Shown here: positions 12,297 through 24,900 of the stretch, piece after piece
Layout: each line of letters starts with the position of its first letter
Numbering within the stretch: the stretch's first letter is position 1
Assembly (NCBI RefSeq): GCF_011386835.1
Contig: NC_088809.1
Location: forward strand, 1,674,001-1,738,000
Source of the DNA: Chrysemys picta bellii
Taxonomy: Eukaryota; Chordata; Testudines; Emydidae
DNA: 64,000 nucleotides
Direction: 5' to 3'
Translations under genes and position numbers: made by a program
Notes under the pieces: model-generated
What the model saw: the letters and a program-made list of their open reading frames with translations, nothing else
Database searches by the model: none
What the model was told of the DNA's origin: nothing

Positions 12297-15200
12297 CTGT
12301 AATAGAAGTACAAGTAATAATCCAGAGCCAAGGCTTGGTACCCAGACCTGCTGGGCACTACTGCAGAACAGTAATTAGCATAAGGGGGAACAAAAGTGAA
12401 AGCAACTCTGCTGTGCAGTGCATGAAGGGACCATACATCCTTCAAAAGACAGCATGGACTTTGCTCTTCCAGTCCAATCTAGCTGTGCTATCCCACTTAC
12501 CTCCATCCTTTTATAGCTAGCAATTCAGGACAGAATTGTGCTATATTCTGTCTGGAATGTGCAGTGGGCACTACCATAAACAGGATAATCTCCCCTCTAC
12601 TAGCGACAGGCTAATTAAACCTGTTTGTGTCCGTTTCCCCAAATGTAAAATGGAGAGAATACAAACCTACGGTAACAGGTAACCCGTTCCATATAGTTTA
12701 CAAAACAGCTTTTTTGGCCCTTGGCGTTGACATTGACATTTTGGTCACAGGCCCAAGTGACATTGAGAGAGTTTAAAAGCTTATTTAAAACCCGTTTCCT
12801 AATATGCTACTAGGCCTATATAGGCAGTGGGATAAACCTTTCAGACAATACTAAGGTGACAGAACCACTCTTACATGAGGAATGAGGCTGAAGGGTTTCT
12901 ACCCCGTGTAGAAAAACAAGGTGACAGATAAGTTAAGCGGAATATTTAGTCTCCGCTAAATTGAGGGCTTGAGAGCAGCATTCATCACTTTAGACAGCTA
13001 ACAAATTGCTACACCACGTGCCATCAAAGAATGGAGCAGGTGCAGCCCATCCGGAAAGACTGACAGTTCACACCTTTGGAAGGAAGAGGAAAGGGAGGGC
13101 ATCTTTTAGAGAAAGTAATGGCAGCCTAGCCTGAGAATGCACTGGCAGCCAGAAGGATGTAGACTGTGGCCACAACTGTTACTAGGAGCCAGGGAATTCA
13201 GTCAGCATTAAACATTAGTAATCTTGTCCACACTTTGTGGGGACTCTCCTTGACAGCACACCTCCCTCCCAACCAGCCCTCAGAATTCATTCCTTACACC
13301 CAGGGGGAACTGCGGTTCTTTGCTTCCTTTCAAGGTGGCTGGTCTACTGCTCTCTCTGGCTGTTTCACCTGCCTCTTGCCCACTGAGGCAAGTGAATGCT
13401 CTTCCTACCTAGCAGTGAGATGAGGCTTGACTTCCTATTAAGGGCTTATTGCATGTGCTGCACGTGCAGCACAAGTAATTGTAAGTGCACGTTACAGGGG
13501 GTCACTTGTGTTTCCATACCAGGGGAAGCCAGGACTCTGCTCTGTATAGCTGATATGGCACTTACTCGCATATCATAAATAATTACGCCTTGCTTTCTCA
13601 TTTCGGTCCCTATCATTGGCTGCAAAGCAGGTGCCCCATGGGGGTTAGTTACCAGCATTGATATATGGGGCATTTGTCCACTCTACAGGCCTTGAAGTCA
13701 GTTGCACGATCGGTTAAACAGGTGCAACCTCCCTAGAAGGTTCTGCTCAGACGTGATGAAGTTTAGGCTTCAGTCCAAGAAAGTGTCCACATTCTTGTCC
13801 TTGTAGAAGAGGGAGGAATGGCGCATGCACTTGCCAGCCAGCGTAGAGCTCAAACCTGCCACGCCATCATTTTTGGTTTTATTTCATGAGTGATGATTTA
13901 CTGATCCCCTTTGTACCATGACACAGATTCCTCTCAGGCTGCTGGCACCAGGAAGAGACCGCAGACATGCCAGCCATTGACTGGTAATGATGTAAGATCC
14001 TGTCCAATTTTAGTTGCATCTTTGCAACCGTAGGTTGAGCCATGGGAATGCAGCTAGCAACGCTGTCATCTCTGCCCTCAGCCCAATGGTATTTTCACAC
14101 TATTTAAGTGAGAACGCATAGCATTTGTAGAGCCCAGAGTGACACAGGGCTCTCAGTACAGCTGCTACCACCACCATAAACATTAGGTGCAATCACTTAC
14201 TGTAAAATAAGGACATTCTTAGACAAACAAGGTCAGTTAGAAAGTTACCACCCGTTCAGAACCTTACCAATAACTGAAATCAAACCTCAGTCTGTGACAT
14301 GTAAGCGTTTTCCAAGAGACAAACAAGACTCCTAAGCTTTTTCTGAAGACTATCAGCACAGCATCTAGATGCCAGGCATTACTCCTTAGCCCAGTAGCAT
14401 CTCACTCCACGAGTTACTATCCCTGTCATCTAACTGCATTGTCACCTGACCTCCAGATTCCCAACCCCTACGGACACCTGATCGCATGGCTGCCTAACCC
14501 CATTATCATTTCATCCTGTCGTCTCCTAACTAGTACAATGGCATTTGTTAGCTTAATACAATATGAAGAGCCCTGACTAGCCCCCTCCATGCCCATGTTG
14601 CCTTCCCAAAATCAGGAAGAATTAAAATATATCTGTGCTCCAGAAAGACAGCACTTTCCGTAGTCTGGGTCTTCAGACAAATGCTAATGGTACCTTTCAT
14701 ATGAGAACTGATTGGCTGATGTCTAATTAATCTAATTGCCAAGCCTTATTAATGAGCTACTGCCTCACATTTAAGACTGAGCAGGCCCTAAGCACCGTCT
14801 CTCACTGAGTCAGTTGGGTAGTTAGGCGACTAACCATTTTCACACACACTATTTCCATTTCAAGGAAATACATTTTGCATTGATTCTCCATCACCTCTCA
14901 CTCCTAGAGACCAGCTCCAGGCACTGGGCTCTGATCTTCAGCCTGGAAAATCACTGAAATATGCTTTGTGGCAGCTTGAGACTGACCTTTGTCTGTCAAC
15001 ACTCCACAAAGGAATGATTTCCTCATTGTATCTGACATCAAATGAAAATCTTTTGAATCCTCAAAGTTCGCTTACCTGTCTTTCTTCCCTGCAAGGGGTC
15101 ACCTTCAGAAGCACCTGCGAACAATCCACAGCTATGGAAATGTGATCTAAGCTCAGCTGGGAAGAAAGAAGATACATGAAAGATTCCAACTAAAATCAGG

Positions 15201-15815
15201 ACAAAAACAGATCCCAGGTAGCAGCTGTCTCCTCTGACTGACAGAAAGGGGAAGAGAAACGACTGCTTGAGCTGGGACCTCATTTTATTGTCAGTGGAAT
15301 ATAAAAGCCAGTTAGAAACATTCAAGGAACCAAAATATCCCCTGCATGGAGGGAGAGAAAGTCAGGCCATTACCTCACAATCTGAAGGCAGCTCACTGTC
15401 GCTTAGAGATGCTCTTATCTTCTCCATGGCACAGTCTTGAATGGTCCGGTGGGTTTCGTCAGTGCCACTAAAGCATCCCCTTTTCTTTGGAGAGGGAGAA
15501 ACTGGCACTGGATTTCATGAGAGGTTTGGGTTCAAACAGGAGCTGGGAACTCCCGGGGGACCTGAAGGATATCCTTATTTTAATTGCCTGGGCAGCTCCT
15601 TAAGTGCCTCCTCCCTCAGGGCTGCTTGTAAACACCACAGAATGTGAAATGTAGCTAGATGTCTCAAGAGATCTCGTACCACAGGCAAAATCCTTTAGAA
15701 AGTCTAGCTCTGGGAACACGCAGAGATCCACAAACCAGACTGTTAGCCAAATAAGGGAGTCAAACGCCTGATTTATATAGCAAACCCATACGGCAGGGGA
15801 ATGATGAGTTTAGAT

Positions 15816-16586
15816 CGGGGATTCTCACAACAATTTTTTTGGTGACCTCAGAGTGCGGCCACCAAGTCTTGCTGGTGTCCGCTCTGACAATTTTTCCTAA
15901 AATACTTAATTTCAGAAAAAATAAATATGCACATATACATGTCCAAATCATTGTAATTTATTTAGGATTTTTTTTCCAGACTCAAAAATAATGTACAGTT
16001 GTCTCTATTCTTTACTGGGCCTAAACAATAGAAACAAACAAGGTGCTTTGTATGTTCTTGTCTTTTTTCTTATGTCTTTTGCTTTTTTTGGTTGCCCCCC
16101 CCCCCTTTTTTTTAAAGACATGCTAGTTACAAAGTCTGCTGTGAAAAGTGATATTAACAAACATACAAATATCACCTTTCATAGCAGACTTACTCAGCCC
16201 CGGCGAGCCTGGGGACAAATTAAGCACTGGATAGGGAGGCAGCAGGGGCCAGGGGCACTGGAGGGGGGAAGTGACCTTGTGGCCAGAGCTCACTACCGTA
16301 CAGCTGGGGAACGGAGCCTGAAGCCCTATGGCTGGAGCCTGTCATCAGCCACCCAAGGGCTGAAGCCTGACCCCACCAGCCCTGGGAAGGTGGGGAACTT
16401 ACTGGCTGCCTGCTCCTCCAGCTTGTGTGTCTCCAGAGGTGGGCAGGACCCAACCACTGCTGGTGGCCCTGCGGGAGGGGGCTGCTGCTTCCCTCCCTCC
16501 CCCCATTACCGCCCAGGAGGCTGTGGCCGCAAGAAAATTCTCTGGTGGCTGCATGCGACCTTGGTGACTGCATTTGAGAAACACTG
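15816..16586. mobile_element. non-autonomous hAT element
   Basis: The 8-bp flanks GTTTAGAT (15808-15815) and GTCTAGAT (16587-16594) match at 7 of 8 positions, the size typical of hAT transposition. Terminal repeats read C-GGGATTCTCA at the left and TGAGAAACACTG at the right. The 771-bp interior is poly-C/T then GC-rich. It holds a 243-codon open frame that is not recognisable as transposase. Confidence 0.7.
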
Positions 16587-18667
16587 GTCTAGATACATAT
16601 CTATAATATGCCAGTCAATCCATCTCGGTGCCAGTAAACAGCTCATCTCATCTTTGTCCCCAGAGGCTGTGCCAGTCCATGCCAACACCAACACAGCTAC
16701 TGCAAGGGCAACACAAGGCTAGACTGCCACACAATCCAGATTTTACTCTCAACCTCCACGGCTTTCAGTCTTGACCTGTGTCACCTGCTACCAGTCAAGG
16801 CCAAGGTCCCTGCCAGCTCTGCAATGCACTTCAAGCCTAACCTGCGACATCCCTGCTTCTCCAACCTGGGGCTTCTCTTCAACTGCCTCAAGCTAAGGTG
16901 GGCACTCTGCAAATAACGGGACAGGCAGGGCCTAATGACACCTCATCCTCACTTGACCCCAGATCTCTACAGGTGAAGTTGGTGCAATAAAGCTGTTCTA
17001 GCACCCAGTCTCCTCCCACCGACTGTGCCACTTGGCCCCCCAAACAGGCTGAATCCTCTCCCCACATTCTCTTCCCCAGTAAGTTTCACTAGGAACAACA
17101 GTAAGGGATGGGTGCCATTTTAGTCTTGCCTTGCCATGACAACACACAATTGGGGAAGAGTGAGGTAAGCTGCTGGGGGCACCTTTATATGAAGCTACTG
17201 AATATTCAGTTGGTAGCGAAATGCAAACTCTTGAGGCCACGCCGGACACACCTAGAATCCCCTGGGGCAGTGCAAAGGAGATAAGGAGCAATGGGAGTAG
17301 AGAGAGCCTGTCAGTGGATCCACTTTCCACCCCATGCCAATTTGCTCTAATTGCGGCTTCTAAAATCAGGCAGCTCCTTGGGAGGCACTTCCCTTTCCCC
17401 CAGCCTCCTGCAGCAGCCCCTCGGGTATACAGAGCTTCATATTCAGACAGCGGCCCACTGACCCACGCTCCCCTTCCCTGCTCTCCTGACACTCCGCTCA
17501 GTCACAACAGCAGGTGCAGCCTGGCCCCTCCTCCCCAGAGCCCCAATCAACATCCCACAGCCTTCTGGTGAGTGGGAGAAAAGGACGATAAGGGAGAGAA
17601 AACAAGACAACAAAAATGCTTGCAAAATAGAAAAGAGGAGAATGAAGAGGCCAGGGTGCCAACTGCGTTGGGGAAGGGAGACAGTATCCATGCATCTATT
17701 GCAGGTGCACTCTAGTTGGGAACCACCGCTGTTAGCCAACACGTCCCTCTTTGAGGGTGACCAACAGAGTGATTCCCTCAGCAATACCCACCTGCTATCC
17801 CAGCTACACTAAAAAGGCATGAGAGGCTCTATTTGCAAGCAACATCCCCTGCTCCAGCCCCCGTCAACAAACATCTGGCTCCTAAAGGCCGTTTCCATGA
17901 TCCCTCATTCACTCATCTTCCACAGCCTGCAGAAGAAGGGCCAGGACACAGCACGACGTGCTGCAATCACAGGGACGATCAGCACGTGAGTTGGGCTGGT
18001 GCAGCCTTTTCAGCTGGAACGCCACCATTCCAAGTTGTACCGTTACTCGGCCTTGCAGCACTGAAGACATGAGACGAGGGGAATACACCCGATAACCCTT
18101 TCTTTGCCAGAAGACAGCAGTCCTTTTGAACTTTAAAGGACAGTTATATTTACAAAGCCACTTTCAGGCCAAAGGACCCCCAAGCACTATACAGGCAGCA
18201 TTCACTTGACAGTACTCACTCAGCCTACTCATAGCTGAGTCTGCAGTTTTCCTAGAACACTAATTACTGTAGAAGTGTTTTAAGCTCTTGCCTGAGGGAA
18301 ACTGGAGAGTTACTTCTTCACAGTGGACATTAATGGTCTGGGGAGTATTTGACAGACCAGTGCTCATATCACTCATGCCCACTGAGGTGCAATACAATAT
18401 ATGTATCTGGACATGCATGCAGGTGGCACCTGTTTGAGACCTTCAGAAATGACCCTGGCCTTAGAGATTCAATTTTTGCTCTTGCCTCCTCCCTTCTCTC
18501 TCCACCCCATATTCTGCCACTGCAGCATCATCATTTTCAGCACAACATCCAGCCACAGTTGTTTGCTTTTGGCAGTACAGATAGTGGGCAAGTAGTCCAA
18601 AGGACACAAAAGCCAAGAAGCAGCAGAGGGAGCAAAGACAGATGGCTCTGTAAATGCAGCACTAAAA

Positions 18668-18696
18668 CTGTGTGTGTGTGTGGGGGGGGGGGGGGT
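18668..18696 (+). repeat. (TG)n followed by poly-G
   Basis: A short TG microsatellite runs directly into a G homopolymer of about 14. Confidence 0.85.
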
Positions 18697-18831
18697 TCCC
18701 CAACATCCACTCCAAGTTCTCGCTGGATAATCTGTTGGGGTGGGTCAATGTCTGAAGATTTCACCACATTCCAACATTAAACTCATTGCAGTTCAGACCC
18801 CCACAAACAACATTCTACTTTAGTTCTTTGG

Positions 18832-18837
18832 TTTATT
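18832..18837 (-). terminator. ERAL1: ERAL1 polyadenylation signal AATAAA
   Basis: AATAAA on the minus strand lies about 150 nt after the ERAL1 stop codon. It is the first canonical hexamer downstream and would give a short 3' UTR of roughly 170 nt. Confidence 0.65.
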
Positions 18838-18988
18838 CAGCATCCCTCTCTATGCCCGGGGGGGATCTCAGTGCCCTGATATTGCCAGGGGGCGTCAGCC
18901 CGCCAGAAAGGGGCGTCTCCATGTTCTTCAGCACGTCCATCGCTTCATTAGTGGTCAGACAAGAGTTGGTAACATCTAAATAAGCAGC

Positions 18989-21900
18989 TCATTTCTTCAG
19001 CTTCACACAGAGCTTCAAGCGGACGTCGCACAGGAATATGTTCATCAGGTCCTCACCGGCCTCCTGAGCAATCCTGCTGATCAGTTGGCCTCCCATACCA
19101 ATCAGCATCTTCTGTACCACAAAACAGAGACAGAGGATTATCACATTCACCTCCCTTACGTCTGGCAGTGCCACCTAACTGCAGGGAGAGGCAGCCCTAG
19201 AGAGCAACGTGGTGACTGGGGAAGCAGATAAAGAGGATGTTTCATTTCAGTGTTTCTCAAGCTTTTTGATACCAGAGATCAGCTTGCTGCCTTCCTAAAC
19301 TGTGTCAAGGAGATCTCAGGGACTGATGCTGGTCCACAGACCGGTCGTTGAGAAACACTGATTTGGAGCATCCCTGAACCCTGCCTGTAGGGTATCTGTC
19401 ACCACAGAACAGTGCAGGCTCGTGCCCCATATGTAGAGAAACCAACTGCTTGGCACCAGGAGGCCTGTACCCTCTACCTGCGATACAGAGCATGATCTGT
19501 GCCAAAGGGGAGAGAGGCACCTTGAGTGACTGACTGGCCAACTCACAGATGAGGCTGGCCCATGCTGTGCCTTCATGCTCTAGTCAGAAGGTAAGGAAGG
19601 TACAGAGTAGACCCTGTCTAGTATATAATGGGAGGTTTGGCCTCCCTCTGTCTAGATGTACCACAGGGTTACAGATATTTAATGCACTTTACGCTCTGCC
19701 TCACCTGCAATTCACAGCCCAAGGGACTCAGTCTGTACAGCAAGCCTAGCGCAGGGCACATTTAGCCAGTTCTCTGCTATAGGCTAATGTGACTGAACTC
19801 CATGGATGCACAAAGGATCCTATTCCTGCACTGGGTCTGCAGACCCTCCTTTCTAATGCCCCATGGACTCCCCCAATCAGCAGCAAAAGAGCAGAGAGAT
19901 TCTCCCACAATACTCACCACATGGGTCTCCTTTTGGACCAGCAGGTTCTGCAGGATGATGAGCTCCCCACTCGGCCCTTCCTCCCACATCTCCGTCTTCT
20001 GCAACATTAGAGCACAAACCCAACCACTCAGCAAACCCCTCAGAAGAGCAAACTCCCCTGCCTCCAGGCCCCAGAGACTCCTATTCCCAGCTGCCTGTCC
20101 TCCCGTGGCCAAGCACACATGCACAGCAGGCATCAAGAGGGCCCCCCTCCCCAGTGAAGGACTTGGGGATAATGCAGTGCCACATGCCCTCCAACGTTAA
20201 ACCCAAAGCTTTAGAGGTTTCAGCAGAGTATTGTACCAGGAAGGGTCTCTCTCATCATATGGACACTTAGGAAAGGCTGCTCTCACTGAGCTACTTCCTA
20301 CCTGAAGCACAGTGTAGGGCACTTCCTGTGGCAGATACTCCAGGAGCTTCCCCCTAATGACATTATCACAGATCTCCTGGGGCGACTGGCTTGTCAAAAC
20401 CCTGCTGTGGTACTCCCATCGACCTGGCTTGGCTTGCATCAGGAGGTACTTCTGTCGACACAAAGAACAGGGGCAGTTAAAGGGGATCCAAAGTCACCAG
20501 TAAAAGTCCTAGGTGGAAATAAATCAAAGATTGTGCTCTTAAGTAGTCTGACATGATACAGTTCCCTTGGTCAGATGGCACCCCATCACCAACCTACCAG
20601 GGACTCCTCAGGGAGCTGCAGACCGCAGGCCAGGAGAAAGGGGACAGGTCAGACAAAGAAAGGCTATTTGGCTATTTCCTCACACGATATGAGGCTCAGT
20701 ATAACTAAGCTATCTAGGGTGACCACAAGAATGAGAAGGTGCAAGTCACAAGGTATAATGCAATTATTTCAGGATAATTTACCTTCAGTGTCTCCACTGC
20801 CTCTCCATGAATAGCGGCTAGCATGAAGATCTCCTGGAAGTGCGGCCAGCCTTTCTTGTTCTTTAAGTCTCTAGATACCTGGTGGTTTGCAATTTGCGCT
20901 TTCTCTGTGCCCTCCAACATATGATCAGAGTTTGATGCCCTCATGTTACAACTTGTATCTGAGCCAGAGCCCCTCTGGACTTCACTGGCATCCTGGAGAT
21001 AACCAGACTCTTTGGATGTATTCTCAGACAGACAAGTTTGGATGCTTTGAAGGGGACTGTTTCTGGTGGAGTCTGAATGCATCTTAGATGTAGATTTCAC
21101 TTTCAGTTTCTTTCCATTTACCACTCCCTCTGTGAGCTCAGTGACCAGGTCCAGCAGAAGGGCCTTTCTCTTCAGCAGATCCACCTGAAATAGAGAGATT
21201 GATCAGGAATTTGTTCCAGCTGGAACTGGGACAAATGTAACTGTCTCAAGTAATAATCCAAGTCTTGAGGTGAAAGAGAGATGAATCACAGCTGTAAGGT
21301 TGGCACTATTTGCTGCAGGCCTAAGTCACCCCTTAGTAAGTTACAAAACACTGGAAACCTTCAGATAGATTGATCTCTTCTGTGGCATTTGCCAAGAAAC
21401 CAACATTTAGTTTAACCTTCAATAGAGGTATCAAGGAAAGAGGCCCTGTACGTAATGCCCAAGCACTAACTCACTGTAGAAAACAGAAGACTCGGACTCC
21501 TCTCTCATTTACCTTGTTCATGACCAGGACGCTCGGAATCTGTGGGAACTGAGAAAGACACTGCAGCACCTGGGGACTCAGATGGTTCTGTGTCCAGCGT
21601 TCTGACACATCCACCAAAACCAGAACTGCCAAACAGAGAGAGACATTTGAAACCCCTCTTGGCAGACAACTGCCTTTAATTGCCCCTCAGCTTGTGGCCT
21701 CTTTCTTCAGATCACTGCCTTTCTTACTTCCACAGCAGCGTGTGTATGTCTGAGTGTGAGTGTAGATAAAGTGCGAGTGTGATAAAATAATGCACTTTTC
21801 CACATCTTCCCAGTGCCATACAAACTAATCCTCAACAACCCAGGCCAGCCCAATCATCCACACTGCCTCTTTAAGCGTTGTACAGGTGTACCATACTCTT

Positions 21901-24900
21901 CCCCAGTTACAGATGTGGAGAGTTCCTGTATGTACTTCCCCGCCACTCTATCCCCGCACACCCAGGAGCTGCCATTGCCCCTATACTGAGTGGAGCAGCA
22001 TTCGGATACCAGGACAATGGCAGCCATATAAGTACCCACCATAGACACATCAGGATTTGACTTGATATAGTATGAGAATTGGGTTCCCACCTAAGTCTGC
22101 ATGTTTCATGCTGTCCCATGGATCATGTATCAGGGATTTATCCAGATTATGCCTGAAAGACAAATATCAATTATGGAACTACACGTGCATCTGCTCATAA
22201 ACTGCCTCCTTTTCCACACCATGGCACAGTGGAAGAATTTCACATTCTCTTTTCCATTTCACATTCCCTTTTAGTACCCAGCTAGTGTAGTGCCACCTTT
22301 TGACCTACATCATCTCTCTGAGAGTGCAGTGCCTAGCACAATGGATTCTCAACAGAGACTGTGGACTCTAGGTGCTACTGTAATGCTGGTAATTGTAAGG
22401 TAGTTCAGAGACAAGAACTGGGCTCAAAGACCTTCTCATTCTATGAACACCACACCTCTATCCCAAGTAAGTACCCATTACACCCCTTTCATTCTGCTCT
22501 ACAAGCTCCTACAGTGGAACTCATGTTCCGGTCTCCTCAAACCTTGCCCACTTGGATTTTCCATCTACCCACATTAAGAGAGATACCTTTTGGCTTTCAT
22601 GGGGCTGATGAGGCCAGGTGTGTCCAGGATGATCTAGAACGAGAAAGCCAAACCAATAAGGATCGCCTTGTAATTACTGACAGGAAGCTAAAACTCATGT
22701 TTGTGTAACTGAAGTAGACTGCAGGGGGTAAGCAAAATGCTATGGATCATCTGGGTAATAATGCCTATTGCTGATAGTTACCTTATCACATGTGGAATAC
22801 CTACCAGCTGAGTGTCTTCTTCTGTGATGACCCCATGGGCTTTGCAGCGTGTGGTGTGCACCTTCTTAGATACTGGGAAAACCTGCAGGAAACAAGTAAG
22901 ATGTGTACAACATCTAAGAAATGTCGACAAAAACGATCTGTAACCTGGTTCTCAGATGCTGCAGGGACTGAGGTATAACAGATTTACCTTTCTGCCCAAG
23001 AGTTTATTCGAGAGGGTAGATTTCCCAGCATTTGGTGCTCCAATGATGGCAACTCTCAGAACCTTGGGGTTCTCTGGCTCATCTGGTTGGTGCACCAACA
23101 AGTTATCTTGCTCAGCTGCAGAGAGAGAAAAAAGGTGTTCAAGTAATAACACTGCAGTCACACCAGACTGTACACATTTAATGGATTAGTCCACCAGAGA
23201 CTAAAAAGATATCACTGCACAAAACACAATATTAAGTGGCTAAGAGATTAATCTTGAGAGACTACAAGAATGTACAGCCTTTAATCCCCACCTCATGGGG
23301 TATCCAGCTATTTACAACTGCCTGAACTTTCTTTTACAAGTCACTTCTTCCAAGGCTGTTTTCCAACTTTCCACTATGCCCTCTTTAGGGGTTGCCCCTA
23401 ATGCTTATTGTTCAACACCTCTGAGAAAAATCACGCAGGCAGCTGTTTACCTTTGCAGTAAGACACTGGTGGTGGATGCTGCCCTAGTGCACATTCTGTC
23501 TTCTCTCTGGAAATGCCTAGGATGGTATCCAGGGCAGAACTGTTTCCATAAAAGCAAGCAGGAAAAATGTTGACCCTCTGGACTCTGTTCTCCAGGAAAC
23601 AGGCACCACTGACTGAAAAACCAACACAGAAATACCAACTTAAACCTCCTGCACGCTGGACCAAAAATGTTACAAGAAATTCTAAGCAAGACGGCCTCAA
23701 AACACAGCCGAGAAATTGGATTTATTTTACCAATATGGGTTCCTCAATCCCACTAACAGATTACAGTTACAGTTGGGATGGTAATGACAAGGACACACAC
23801 TACGTAGCCAGAGAATTCCATAATCAAGGCTCCTAAACCATTAGTATGAACTATGTACAAAGGACTAATCACTTCGGAAGAGATATTAGCAAACACTGTG
23901 GCTGAAGCCCCTGCCTGTAATTCTCCCCAACCTCCCTCCTTGCTGCCCATTACACTTAGAATGCCTTCTCATGTGCCAGTTCACACGGCTTCTTCCACAA
24001 TGCTTTTCAAGTTCAACAATGACCTGAAGAGAGGTCAGCACCATTTCCCAGCATTCGTTTAGGGAATTGTGTCTGAATTGTACTGTCCAAATCTAGCAGC
24101 CTCTTTGGCAACCTGTGCAGAGAGAAGTTTTACCAGTTCTCCCACCTTTGGTCTAGCATTGGTGCTAACAATGGAACCACAAGTGCAGATTGGGCACAAG
24201 CATTTTTACCACCAAGTCACTAAGCTCAGCTATGAGTATATTAGATAACATGATGATAAAGGCATCTGAGCCCAGTCTACACTAGTACTTCTAGCATTGC
24301 TGCAATGCTGTCAGACTGCTAAGAATTCTCACTTTCTACAAGATGCTTCAGGGCTAGTAACTTGTCCTTTATGCCTGTACATTGAGATTTACTATTTGTA
24401 ACATGCTAGCACCTAGGAACCTCAGTCCTGGACCAGGACCCCACTGTGCTAGCTGCGGTAAAAACACACAAGAAGATAGAACCGACCCAAAGAGCTTACA
24501 ATCCAAGTAGAAGACAAAAGACGGACAAGTGCAAAGAAACAACGAGAGGATATTAGTCAGCAAGACACACTGGTTTCACACCAGTGGCCCGGCCACTATC
24601 AAGTTTTTGTAGACATCACACCAAAGGAAGAATTCAACAGAGGATAATGAGATGGCTTTGCAGATATGTATTGGGAGCTCCTGACAAGTGAGGGGCAGCA
24701 AGGGAGAAAGCACAAAGGGGCTTGTTTGGGAGATGGAGGCTGGCTTTATGGACTGATTTGAGGTGGGTCATACAAAGCTAAATAGCAACTGCACTCAATA
24801 CCAACAGAAAAAAAAGTGCTGAACAATGACTCCTAAGGACTGAACTCTCACAGGGATAGCAGGAAGAAGAGCTGGTTGTGCTCCTTTTGCCAGGAAACTG

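Larger units (their letters stand above)
12300..18830. other. intergenic stretch between CpG island/PLE and ERAL1 3' end
   Basis: It contains the hAT element at 15.8-16.6 kb and a (TG)n-G tract. No conserved exon recognised. Confidence 0.6.

Noticed and set aside
15991..16722. 243-codon ORF
   Set aside because: It falls almost entirely inside a non-autonomous hAT element and shows no transposase motif.
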